Program-made: the position numbers and the translations under genes
In this document: positions 6,693 to 13,136 of the stretch, piece after piece
How the letters are laid out: every line of letters starts with the position of its first letter
How positions within the stretch are numbered: position 1 is the stretch's first letter
The notes under the pieces: model-generated
Databases searched by the model: none
Seen by the model: only the letters and a program-made list of their open reading frames with translations
What the model was told of the DNA's origin: nothing
From: JBHHYN01 sp046757565
Lineage (GTDB): Bacteria; Pseudomonadota; Gammaproteobacteria; Eutrophobiales; Eutrophobiaceae
Assembly (NCBI GenBank): GCA_046757565.1
Contig: JBHHYN010000079.1
Location: forward strand, 1 to 13,184
Direction of reading: 5' to 3'
DNA: 13,184 nt

Positions 6693-8402
6693 TCATTGAT
6701 CCTGCGGATTACCGCCCGGGAACGGTGAATTTCCCGCCGGCCGGGGTATGCACCCGGCGAATATGTCAAGCTCCACATCGTAAAGCCCCGTATGTACGCC
6801 TGTCAGTCCAAGCATTGAGTGGAAAATATTGTCGTGTGAGTAGCGCCTGTTGCTGCGTTTCCTCAGACAGGAGATATCCAGGCCCCGATCTTTTGTAAAC
6901 CCGTCCGAGAACCACAGGATAAATGGGATATGCTTTTGCTCATCCGGCGCTATCAGATAGGGCAGTCCATGCAGATAGATATTGTTTTCCCCCAGCGATT
7001 CTCCATGATCGGAGACATAGAGCATTGCCGAATCGAAGCGTCCCGAGTTTTCCTTCAGAAAAGCAATGACCCGGCTCAGGAAATAGTCGGTATAGAGAAT
7101 GGTATTATCATAGCTGTTAAGGATTTCACGTCGCCGGCATTCATGCAGTTCCTTGGTAGTGCAGGCCGGGGTAAAGACATTGAAGGGATCCGGGTACCTT
7201 CGGTAATACGCCGGTCCATGACTGCCTTTCTGGTGGAGAACAATGACGCTATCGTTATCGATTTTTTCTACGTACGCCTCGAGGTCGTGTAACAGGATCT
7301 CATCATGGCACTCTTTGGCATTACAGTAATCTCTCATCTGCAGGTGAGACAGGTCCTCGGTTGTTATCCTGGCGCATACGCCCTTGCACCCGGAATTGTT
7401 TTCACGCCATAAAACGTTTATCCCCGCATGCGATAAAACGTCCAGCAGATTTTCGTAACGTTTTGCCCTGGAAGTGCTGAAAGAGTTACGGGTAAAGCGG
7501 GAAAATATACAGGGCAGGGAGACGGCCGTTGCTGTTCCACAGGAATAAAAATTACTGAAATTGATGATGGCTTCTTTACTTAACAGGGGATTGGTGATTC
7601 TGCCATAACCGTTTAACGAGAAATCCCTGGCCCTTGCCGCCTCGCCCAGAACGAATATCGTAAGCGTCTTTTTCCCCGTTGATTGCCATGCGGTTGTTAA
7701 TGTTGCATCTTCGCCGATAGGCAACACAGTAACCGCACTATCGTTGAATGCATGCCTGATACCGGACTTTATAGCAGAGATGTAATTCAACGGATTGACA
7801 AGGTGGCGTATATATCTGTTGTTCCGGTATACGGATGCATAGTCTTTATAAAAGCCAAGCAGATTAGGGGTGATAATCATGATGCTGAGCAGGGCCACCC
7901 AAAGTTTTTTTAACGTTTCCTTCCTGAACGAGACATAGTGAATATCGACACGGTAAACAATAACGGACGGGATGACCCCAAACAGCACAAAATGATAAAG
8001 CAGTTGCAAATTGAGCAGTTCAAGTACTTCGGCTGCATCTGTCTCCACAACATTTTGTATCATCATTCTGTCTATCATGATTCCATACGCATCCATGAAA
8101 TAACCGGCGCATGCAGCCGTGAGCAGCAGTGATATCGCTGCCGCTTTAAACACATAGGGGAAACTGAAGAGGGAGAGGAGCAGATTCAGGATGGCAAGCA
8201 GGGAGATAAAAACGGATATAAGGAATCCCCACTGTTCAGGCGATACGTTACCAAGAATACTCAGCAGCGCACGCCAGAATGATATGTTGTCGAACAGTAT
8301 TACAAAAAGGGCGGTGGCAAAGCATAGAATGACTGTCCCTGGCCTGTTTTTCGGTTTTTCAGAATCAGGGGGACGCTGGCGCAGTAATGATCGTTGAAAC
8401 AC
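6693..8402 (-). CDS. eptA: Lipid A phosphoethanolamine transferase (EptA/PmrC family, MCR-like)
   Basis: Inner-membrane enzyme that moves phosphoethanolamine from phosphatidylethanolamine to lipid A, lowering negative charge and binding of cationic peptides. Five hydrophobic segments fill the first ~195 residues, then a periplasmic sulfatase-fold domain. Residue numbers here count from an upstream GTG at 8432. Visible active-site parts are VLGEAARARDFSLNGYGRITNP with zinc ligand Glu264; CGTATAVSLPC with nucleophile Thr302 between Cys298 and Cys308; GSHGPAY with His405; SDHGESLGEN with Asp475 and His476; and YLHG with His488. These match the MCR-1/EptA catalytic set. I prefer the GTG at 8402, which has GGGA 7 bases upstream. 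The GTG at 8432 (10 residues more) lacks a clear site. The C-terminus has a Pro/Gly-rich tail of about 17 residues. No pmrAB-type regulators adjoin it. Confidence 0.9.
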   Translation of the reverse strand: MFQRSLLRQRPPDSEKPKNRPGTVILCFATALFVILFDNISFWRALLSILGNVSPEQWGFLISVFISLLAILNLLLSLFSFPYVFKAAAISLLLTAACAGYFMDAYGIMIDRMMIQNVVETDAAEVLELLNLQLLYHFVLFGVIPSVIVYRVDIHYVSFRKETLKKLWVALLSIMIITPNLLGFYKDYASVYRNNRYIRHLVNPLNYISAIKSGIRHAFNDSAVTVLPIGEDATLTTAWQSTGKKTLTIFVLGEAARARDFSLNGYGRITNPLLSKEAIINFSNFYSCGTATAVSLPCIFSRFTRNSFSTSRAKRYENLLDVLSHAGINVLWRENNSGCKGVCARITTEDLSHLQMRDYCNAKECHDEILLHDLEAYVEKIDNDSVIVLHQKGSHGPAYYRRYPDPFNVFTPACTTKELHECRRREILNSYDNTILYTDYFLSRVIAFLKENSGRFDSAMLYVSDHGESLGENNIYLHGLPYLIAPDEQKHIPFILWFSDGFTKDRGLDISCLRKRSNRRYSHDNIFHSMLGLTGVHTGLYDVELDIFAGCIPRPAGNSPFPGGNPQDQ

Positions 8403-8451
8403 TATGAATTCCCGATTACTTTTGATTATCACCTTAGGATAAACGGATTAA

Positions 8452-8607
8452 TACTTTATCATACCGAAGCCGTTTGACCGGTGCTTGCTCGTTCAGGTTA
8501 CTGCCGCCGTTGCCGAGGCAGCGCAATCTTCCGGTGTGGCGCGTAAGAAGCTGGATATGGAAGAATACAGACGGCAGCTCAAGGCGCTGCCTCCTTTCAA
8601 GGGATAA
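8452..8607 (+). pseudogene. 5'-truncated relic of a malic enzyme gene (C-terminal ~51 codons)
   Basis: Frame 1 of 8452-8607 reads YFIIPKPFDRCLLVQVTAAV, then AEAAQSSGVARKKLDMEEYR, then RQLKALPPFKG and TAA. This matches the C-terminus of single-domain NAD(P)-dependent malic enzymes, which typically read YIIPKPFDPRL, AAAVAKAAMESGVA, DLxxYRxxL. Nothing upstream encodes the rest: an in-frame TAA sits at 8449-8451, directly before the homology, and eptA starts about 20 bases further on the other strand. The remnant has no start codon and cannot make a working enzyme, which would need the tartronate-type and NAD-binding domains. The reading frame is still intact and codon use looks natural, so the truncation may be fairly recent. 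Family recognition is from motif memory. Confidence 0.75.
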
Positions 8608-8639
8608 AGGCCTCCCCGGAACTGTGAGAAGGCCTTATG
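8604..8639. terminator. Possible hairpin at the end of the malic enzyme relic
   Basis: AAGGCCT at 8607-8613 pairs with AGGCCTT at 8630-8636. Flanking ATA/TAT extends the stem with one bulge, around a 16-base loop. It overlaps the relic's stop codon and lies between convergent reading directions, fitting an old terminator. There is no T-run on either side, so the call is weak. Confidence 0.3.
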
Positions 8640-8657
8640 TCATCTCCGTTTCAGTAA

Positions 8658-9227
8658 TCAGTTTTTCCAGGCGCGTGAAGCGAACATCTCGTCCATGGGA
8701 GTATGAAATAGGTGGTTTGAATAATTACTGAGGGTTTTCACGGCTATGGCGAGAATGACCCCGAGGATATGGCGTTCGCTATACCCGGCATTGAGGAATG
8801 CCTCGGTGTCTGACTGACTGGGCAGGCCACGGCTCTCATTCATCACCCGTGTAAATTCGCTCAAGGCGGCAAGCTTCGGATCGGTGATCGGGCTGTTGTC
8901 CCGGATCGCGTCGGTCACCTCGGTAGGCACTCCGGATTGCGTGTCGGCGAGCATGCTGTGTGCGGCGACGCAGTAATGGCAACCGTTTTCACGGCTGATC
9001 GTGAGGAATACGACTTCCTGCTCGGCGGGGGTGAATCCGGCCTGCTTACGGAAATGGCCGTAACCACACAGGTAGGTATCCAGTAAACCCGGCAGGTGAG
9101 CCATTCTCGCGTACATGTTCGGGATGAACCCGACCTCCTTGAGCGCCTTATCGAGTACGGCCTTGGCTTCGCCTTCTGCCTCTTCATGCGCTATTGCGGG
9201 AAGTGAGAGTTTGTATTCTGCTGTCAT
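8658..9227 (-). CDS. Carboxymuconolactone decarboxylase / AhpD-like peroxidase-related protein
   Basis: 189-residue protein of the AhpD-like helical family, expected in the cytosol. The AhpD-type active site is complete: Glu71, then 11 residues, then Cys83-x2-Cys86 and His90 (ENGCHYCVAAH). In AhpD these residues form a proton relay and a reactive dithiol that reduces peroxides or relays electrons. The preceding GFIPNMYARMAHLPGLLDTY is typical of the uncharacterised peroxidase-related subgroup. A decarboxylase function is unlikely because of the CxxC motif. AGGAGA lies 6 bases before the ATG. It begins 68 bases after the tetR gene on the same strand, with no obvious terminator between, so regulator and enzyme probably share an operon. 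This context supports a role in removing peroxides or other electrophiles sensed by the regulator. Confidence 0.85.
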   Translation of the reverse strand: MTAEYKLSLPAIAHEEAEGEAKAVLDKALKEVGFIPNMYARMAHLPGLLDTYLCGYGHFRKQAGFTPAEQEVVFLTISRENGCHYCVAAHSMLADTQSGVPTEVTDAIRDNSPITDPKLAALSEFTRVMNESRGLPSQSDTEAFLNAGYSERHILGVILAIAVKTLSNYSNHLFHTPMDEMFASRAWKN

Positions 9228-9295
9228 TGTCTATCTCCTGTTTTGTCATGTTAATGGAATTGAAGGAACAGATGATCCATGAATATCCGGGCAAA

Positions 9296-9877
9296 TTAAT
9301 CAAGCGCAGTGAGTATTACCCGGACGATCTCTGTTAATTTTTCCGGTTCCATTCCGGCTTTGACCATGGTCTTCAGACCACTCATACTGGTGACCAGGTA
9401 GTTTGCCAGGACGATCGGATTTCTATCCGCTGTAATAGCCCCCTCTTTTTGCGCCCGCTTTACTCCGGTGAGAAATACCTTGAAAAAACGACTCATCCCC
9501 CTGTCAATCTGTGCGGCTATGCGCGCATCAGTTTGACCGAATTCGCTGGCAGCATTCATAAGAAGACAACCCTTTTTCACGGCCCTGGTCCGGGCATTGA
9601 TGGCAATATCATTGAACGTATCTTCTATGAATTGCCGTGCGCTTGGAGAATTTTGCAACTGTTCCAGCATGCATTCCGCCTGCGTCTCACAGTAATGCTC
9701 GATACACTGATCAAATAACTGCGGTTTACTCCCAAACGATTGATAGAGGCTGCTTTTGGACAACTGCATTGCCTCGAGCAGGTTTTGTAAAGAGGTTGCC
9801 TGGTACCCTTTCGACCAAAATAGCCGCATCGCCGCCTCAAGCGCCCGTTCCGGTACAAATTCCAGTGGTCTGCCCAT
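9296..9877 (-). CDS. TetR/AcrR-family repressor with a NemR-like cysteine
   Basis: 193-residue regulator. The N-terminal helix-turn-helix spans about residues 8-54 (ALEAAMRLFWSKGYQATSLQ, then LSKSSLYQSFGSKPQLFD). The remaining helices form the ligand/dimer domain. In RAVKKGCLLMNAASEFG the cysteine Cys104 falls where E. coli NemR has Cys106 in ISGCL, the residue that senses reactive chlorine and electrophiles. Similar GCL cysteines are common in this subfamily. The start MGRPLEF is the usual start of this subfamily; GGGA lies only 1 base upstream, so translation may be weak. A palindrome directly before the start codon suggests autorepression. It heads an operon with the CxxC peroxidase-type gene. 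The sensed molecule is inferred, not shown. Confidence 0.85.
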   Translation of the reverse strand: MGRPLEFVPERALEAAMRLFWSKGYQATSLQNLLEAMQLSKSSLYQSFGSKPQLFDQCIEHYCETQAECMLEQLQNSPSARQFIEDTFNDIAINARTRAVKKGCLLMNAASEFGQTDARIAAQIDRGMSRFFKVFLTGVKRAQKEGAITADRNPIVLANYLVTSMSGLKTMVKAGMEPEKLTEIVRVILTALD

Positions 9878-9882
9878 GTCCC

Positions 9883-9909
9883 TATTTTAGGACCATTTGG
9901 TCCAAAATA
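9883..9909. promoter_or_regulatory. Palindromic operator upstream of tetR
   Basis: The core is GGACC-ATTT-GGTCC (9890-9903). The arms extend as TATTTT (9883-9888) and AAAATA (9904-9909), broken by one unpaired A at 9889. The half-site spacing of GACC-N4-GGTC matches the class of operator known for NemR (TAGACC-N4-GGTCTA). It ends 5 bases before the tetR start codon, so a bound repressor would block the tetR-peroxidase transcript. It may also affect the divergent oxidoreductase gene ~200 bases away. Confidence 0.75.
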
Positions 9910-9967
9910 CAATCCTGTATGCGATGAGAGCGTAAATCTCTTCTACGGATTTTCAACGGATTAACGA

Positions 9968-9996
9968 TTGTCATACCTGATTCGATTCTCTATCCT
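9968..9996 (+). promoter_or_regulatory. Candidate sigma-70 promoter for the split-barrel oxidoreductase gene
   Basis: TTGTCA (9968-9973) and TATCCT (9991-9996) are separated by exactly 17 bases, 5 of 6 and 4 of 6 matches to consensus. Transcription would start near 10003, giving a leader of about 100 bases that includes a CCAGG-N9-CCTGG dyad (10037-10055). It lies about 60 bases from the TetR palindrome, pointing the other way. Confidence 0.4.
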
Positions 9997-10105
9997 GTAT
10001 CCATTCACTCACGGTTGCTGTGTGGGCGGCTACAAACCAGGCATATTTGACCTGGGCCTTAACCCACTGAAAGGTTGATAACCATAAAGATATGGGGGCA
10101 TCAAG

Positions 10106-10516
10106 ATGGAATTACCGGAACTGGCAGTTAAACTACTCTCGGAAGGCAGGAATTTTGGTACTGTCGCAACTTTGATGGCCGATGGCTCGCCTCAGGCGAG
10201 TGTTGTATGGGTAGATACCGACGGGAAGAATGTGATCTTCAATACGGCTGAAGGACGCTTCAAGCCGAGGCACCTGCGCCGTGATCCACGTGTTGCGGTG
10301 GCCGTCTACAATGCAGACATGCCGTATCAGCAAGTCATGATCCGGGGCAGGGCAATCGAGTTTACCCACGAAGGAGCAGATGAGCACATAAACAAGTTAG
10401 CGAAGAAGTATCTGGATGTGGATGAGTATCCTTTCCGGCAACCGGGTGAACAGAGGGTCATAATCAAAATCGAGCCGGAGCGGGTGGGGGTCCTGGATCC
10501 ACAAAGGGAAGAATAG
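10106..10516 (+). CDS. Pyridoxamine 5'-phosphate oxidase-like split-barrel protein (PPOX class, F420/FMN type)
   Basis: 136-residue split-barrel flavoprotein-like protein. The order of blocks is that of the PPOX class: NFGTVATLMADGSPQASVVW, then VIFNTAEGRFKPRHLRRDPR and VAVAVYNADMPYQQVMIRGR. The C-terminal IIKIEPERVGVLD is also typical. Members bind FMN, F420 or haem-like ligands as dimers and catalyse hydride transfers. The NTAEGRxKxRxLxxDPRVA block is common in annotated F420-dependent enzymes, but most proteobacteria of this type have no known F420 use, so FMN is as likely. GGGGG about 8 bases before the ATG is the ribosome site. It diverges from the tetR gene and could be under the same repressor. 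It ends 26 bases before the convergent heat-shock gene. Confidence 0.8.
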   Translation: MELPELAVKLLSEGRNFGTVATLMADGSPQASVVWVDTDGKNVIFNTAEGRFKPRHLRRDPRVAVAVYNADMPYQQVMIRGRAIEFTHEGADEHINKLAKKYLDVDEYPFRQPGEQRVIIKIEPERVGVLDPQREE

Positions 10517-10542
10517 AACCGCCCCGCGGCAGCACAGTGTGA

Positions 10543-11229
10543 TCACGTGTAGATATCCGGCTCCTTTTCAATAATGATTTCCAGCGTGCCGTCCTTGAAT
10601 GCCGTCTTCATGCTGCCCTGTTTTACCGGTGACGGCAGTGTGATGGTGCGGCTGAATGTGCCTGTGTGCCGTTCATGGCGAAACAGATTACCGCTCCGGT
10701 CTTTCTGTTCAGAACGCTGCTCCAGGGTTCCGGAGACAGTCAGGGTCTGATCTTCAAGTTTGACGTTCACATTATTGCTGTCCGCTCCCGGCAGTTCAAC
10801 GTGTACGACATAGCGGTTTTTTTCTTCCTTTACATCCATTTTGGGGGACAGGCTGCCGGAACCAGGCAGGGGATCGGCCCCGGAGTTGAAGCCGGAGTGG
10901 CCGAAGACATTACCGAACATCCGGTTCATACGCTCCTGCATCTGTTGCATATCCCGGAAAGGATTCCAACTGTCCGGTGCAAATGGGGTGTTGAACCAGT
11001 CGTCCAGGGGATCGGCGTTTCCGGCGCCCCCCGGAATATTACCGGCTTTACCGGGGTCAACCGGCGATACCCCGGGCAAACTCCAGTCAGCCGTGGCATT
11101 CCACGTGTTCCGCATTTCACGCAGTTGTTTGTGCATGTCCACCAAAAACCAGGCCTGGACAGCTACCGCCAGCACCAGCGCTGCGATCAGGATGAACAGT
11201 GGCTTCTGGTTGGACTGTTTGCCGGGCAT
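10543..11229 (-). CDS. Membrane-anchored small heat-shock protein (Hsp20 family)
   Basis: 228-residue holdase chaperone, longer than usual (~150) because it has an N-terminal membrane anchor. A hydrophobic segment spans residues 11-30 (LFILIAALVLAVAVQAWFLV), followed by a charged HKQLREMR. A Pro/Gly-rich linker runs to ~85, then an amphipathic NPFRDMQQMQERMNRMFGNVF. The alpha-crystallin domain is about 129-222: KMDVKEEKNRYVVHVELPGA, then LTVSGTLEQ and the conserved AFKDGTLEIII. No C-terminal I-x-I/V oligomerisation motif follows. Charges on the two sides of the anchor are similar, so topology is unclear. The Do-protease gene upstream on the same strand makes a periplasm-facing chaperone attractive. 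Only a poor ribosome site (GGAT) precedes the ATG. The gap to the protease gene is 239 bases and contains a large hairpin. Confidence 0.88.
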   Translation of the reverse strand: MPGKQSNQKPLFILIAALVLAVAVQAWFLVDMHKQLREMRNTWNATADWSLPGVSPVDPGKAGNIPGGAGNADPLDDWFNTPFAPDSWNPFRDMQQMQERMNRMFGNVFGHSGFNSGADPLPGSGSLSPKMDVKEEKNRYVVHVELPGADSNNVNVKLEDQTLTVSGTLEQRSEQKDRSGNLFRHERHTGTFSRTITLPSPVKQGSMKTAFKDGTLEIIIEKEPDIYT

Positions 11230-11260
11230 CGTATCCGGTTAGTCGCAGTTTGAGATAGGG

Positions 11261-11319
11261 CCCCGGGCAAGGCCATGGAGAAGGCGCGTCGCCTCTCCAT
11301 TTGAAGGCCTTGTCCGGGG
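11261..11319. other. Very long GC-rich hairpin between the protease and heat-shock genes
   Basis: The outer arms CCCCGGGCAAGGCC (11261-11274) and GGCCTTGTCCGGGG (11306-11319) match at 13 of 14 positions. The odd pair is G-U in plus-strand RNA but A-C in minus-strand RNA. An inner stem ATGGAGA(A)GGCG (11275-11286) with CGCCTCTCCAT (11290-11300) follows after a 5-base bulge (TTGAA) and closes on a 3-base loop. No T-run flanks it, so it is not a standard terminator. It lies about 31 bases before the heat-shock start codon. It might stabilise or separate the two messages, or be a copy of a dispersed palindromic element. Confidence 0.65.
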
Positions 11320-11468
11320 AGGGGAGGACTCGGTATGTTGCCTAATCACACGGAAACAAGTCATAAGCGGTCATTCCGGGTTTCTATCCTTTTTCATCAC
11401 TGCGCTGTCCATTTTTCCTGTGCCTGCGGGGCCGGAGTTATTTCGGTTTGCTTGCATAGCACGCACTC

Positions 11469-12944
11469 CTACTCCTCTTTCAGCGCAAGGTATTGGGCGT
11501 ATTGACCTGTCTGGACCAGCAGGAGCACGGTGCCATGGTCCGGTGTTTGGGCCAGGGCCTGGTGGAACTCTTCGGTATTGGCCACCTTTTTATGGTTGAC
11601 TTCAAGGATAATTGAACCTGGCTTGATCCCGGCCTGCGCGGCCTTTGAGCCAGGTACCACCTGGGTGACAATCACTCCTTTTTGCCCTTCTACACCAAAC
11701 TGCCGCGCCAGCTCCGGCGTCAGGTTTTGCAGGGTCATGCCCAGTTTACCCTGGATGCGAGACGTACCGGCGGCAGCCAGTGCATTCTCCGGCAGTTTGC
11801 CGATGGTAACGGTCATCGTCTTCCGTTTGCCGTGACGTAACACAGTGATACTGTTCCTGGAGCCGGGGGATTTCATGGCCACACTGTTGCGGAATGGGCC
11901 CACCTTGTTTACGGGGTTACTATCAAATTTGACGATCACGTCCCCCTGTTCTAAGCCAGCTTTTTGCGCCGGTGATTCATCCTCGACCTGGGCGACCACG
12001 ATCCCTTTCCCCTCTTTAATGCCGAAAGATTCAGCCAGTTCGGGTGTCAGGTCCTGGATGACGATGCCCAGGTAACCGCGGGTCACACTGCCGGTCTCGA
12101 TCAGCTGTTTCTTGATGGATTTGAGCATATTCGCCGGGATAGCAAACCCGATCCCCATGTAGCCGCCGCTCTGACTGAAAATAGCAGTGTTCATGCCGAC
12201 GACCCTGCCGTCCAGATTGACCAGCGGGCCGCCGGAATTACCCGGATTGATGGCGGCATCGGTCTGGATAAAGTTCTCATAGTCCGCCAGGCCGACACTG
12301 CTGCGTCCCTTGGCGCTGACGACACCGGCAGTCAGGGTATGGGAGAGACCGAACGGATTACCGATGGCGATGACCCACTCGCCGACCTCCAGGGCATCCG
12401 AGTCACCGAGTTCCAGTGCCGGCAGATCGGTCGCATCGATCTTGATTACAGCAACGTCCGAATGCGGATCTGTGCCGATTGTTTTGGCGGTAAATTCACG
12501 CCCGTCTTCCAGTTTGACGGTGACCTTGTCGGCATCGCCTACGACATGGTTATTGGTCAGGATATAACCGTCTTTCGACAAGATGAAACCGGAACCCTGG
12601 CCCACCATTCGTTGCTGTTGTGGTGGTGTCTGCAAGCGGGGATTTTGCCCGGGAAAGTTCGGACCGAAAAAATATCTGAAGAAATCTCCCCCGAAAGGGG
12701 AGGTAAATTGATTGGGGCCCTGATTCTGTACGGTTTTCTCCACCTGGATAAAGACTACGGCGGGGGAGACTTGTTTAGCGACGGAGGCAAACGCCTTGCC
12801 GGTCTGGCGCAGGTTCTCTATGCCATGCTCCCTGGCTTGCAATGGCATGCTGAATAACAGCAACAGTGTTACCCACATCAACACGATTGGCGAGCGAGCT
12901 GTTACCGGACGCCGGCAAGGATTAATGTGGTATTTATCAATCAT
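11469..12944 (-). CDS. Periplasmic Do-family serine protease/chaperone (DegP/DegQ/MucD type, HtrA)
   Basis: Degrades or holds misfolded envelope proteins in the periplasm. The 491-residue protein has an N-terminal signal peptide (hydrophobic MWVTLLLLFSMPLQA, likely cleaved after about residue 37). A trypsin-like domain follows with the complete triad: His133 (LTNNHVVGDADKV), Asp163 (HSDVAVIKI) and Ser237 (NPGNSGGPLVNLDGRVVG). Two PDZ domains follow, about 287-378 (GYLGIVIQDLTPELAESFGI) and about 395-485 (GKLGMTLQNLTPELARQFGV), as in DegP, DegQ and MucD. The LA loop (about 70-112) is Gly/Pro/Gln-rich and has no cysteines, more like DegQ/MucD than E. coli DegP. AGGAG lies 7-8 bases before the ATG. 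It is upstream of a membrane-anchored Hsp20 gene on the same strand, making a protease-holdase pair. Confidence 0.92.
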   Translation of the reverse strand: MIDKYHINPCRRPVTARSPIVLMWVTLLLLFSMPLQAREHGIENLRQTGKAFASVAKQVSPAVVFIQVEKTVQNQGPNQFTSPFGGDFFRYFFGPNFPGQNPRLQTPPQQQRMVGQGSGFILSKDGYILTNNHVVGDADKVTVKLEDGREFTAKTIGTDPHSDVAVIKIDATDLPALELGDSDALEVGEWVIAIGNPFGLSHTLTAGVVSAKGRSSVGLADYENFIQTDAAINPGNSGGPLVNLDGRVVGMNTAIFSQSGGYMGIGFAIPANMLKSIKKQLIETGSVTRGYLGIVIQDLTPELAESFGIKEGKGIVVAQVEDESPAQKAGLEQGDVIVKFDSNPVNKVGPFRNSVAMKSPGSRNSITVLRHGKRKTMTVTIGKLPENALAAAGTSRIQGKLGMTLQNLTPELARQFGVEGQKGVIVTQVVPGSKAAQAGIKPGSIILEVNHKKVANTEEFHQALAQTPDHGTVLLLVQTGQYAQYLALKEE

Positions 12945-13136
12945 ACTGGTACTCCTTTAATAGCTTTATAAAAGACTGTTTTTTTAACAGACAGGCGTTC
13001 CTGATTACTGTCCTGTTGTAAAAGTTGTTCAGGATATCCCGCGTCTTATCCGGTGGACGACTGATAATTCATCCGCTTACTTTAGAAGGACGACAGACTG
13101 GAGCATTTATTCCAGATCACGGTGAATAGTTTTTTC
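12945..13136. promoter_or_regulatory. Leader and promoter region of the Do-family protease gene
   Basis: This 192-bp gap between the right IS end and the protease gene has no gene. It contains an imperfect dyad: AACAG-ACAG (12986-12994) pairs with CTGT-C-CTGTT (13008-13017, one bulge). A tract of seven T (12979-12985 region) lies beside it. I looked for sigma-E (GGAACTT...TCTGA) and sigma-32 patterns on the minus strand and saw no convincing match. If the IS inserted close upstream, it may have removed or replaced the natural promoter. Confidence 0.35.

Noticed and set aside
8474..8731. Possible 85-residue gene on the plus strand
   Set aside because: It runs in a different frame through the malic enzyme relic and then into the end of the AhpD-like gene; the malic frame has clear homology.
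8658..9227. Carboxymuconolactone decarboxylase belonging to the aromatic pathway in the window
   Set aside because: It has the AhpD-type E-x11-CxxC-x3-H site, is 4 kb from the gal genes and is linked to a redox regulator; the gal pathway needs no such decarboxylase.
9912..10000. Two copies of ATCCTGTAT as a direct-repeat binding site
   Set aside because: Only two 9-base copies about 80 bp apart with no further conservation; probably chance.
11320..11400. Sigma-32 promoter for the heat-shock gene (CTTGTT-N14-CAACAT on the minus strand)
   Set aside because: The -10 part deviates strongly from CCCCAT and the match can arise by chance.
11230..11468. RNA thermometer (ROSE or fourU) before the heat-shock gene
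   Set aside because: The large stem is too GC-rich to melt at heat-shock temperature and does not cover a ribosome binding site; no UUUU-type pairing with a Shine-Dalgarno is visible.
12945..13136. Sigma-E promoter before the Do-protease gene
   Set aside because: GGAATAA and GGAACG motifs occur but without a correctly spaced -10 element.
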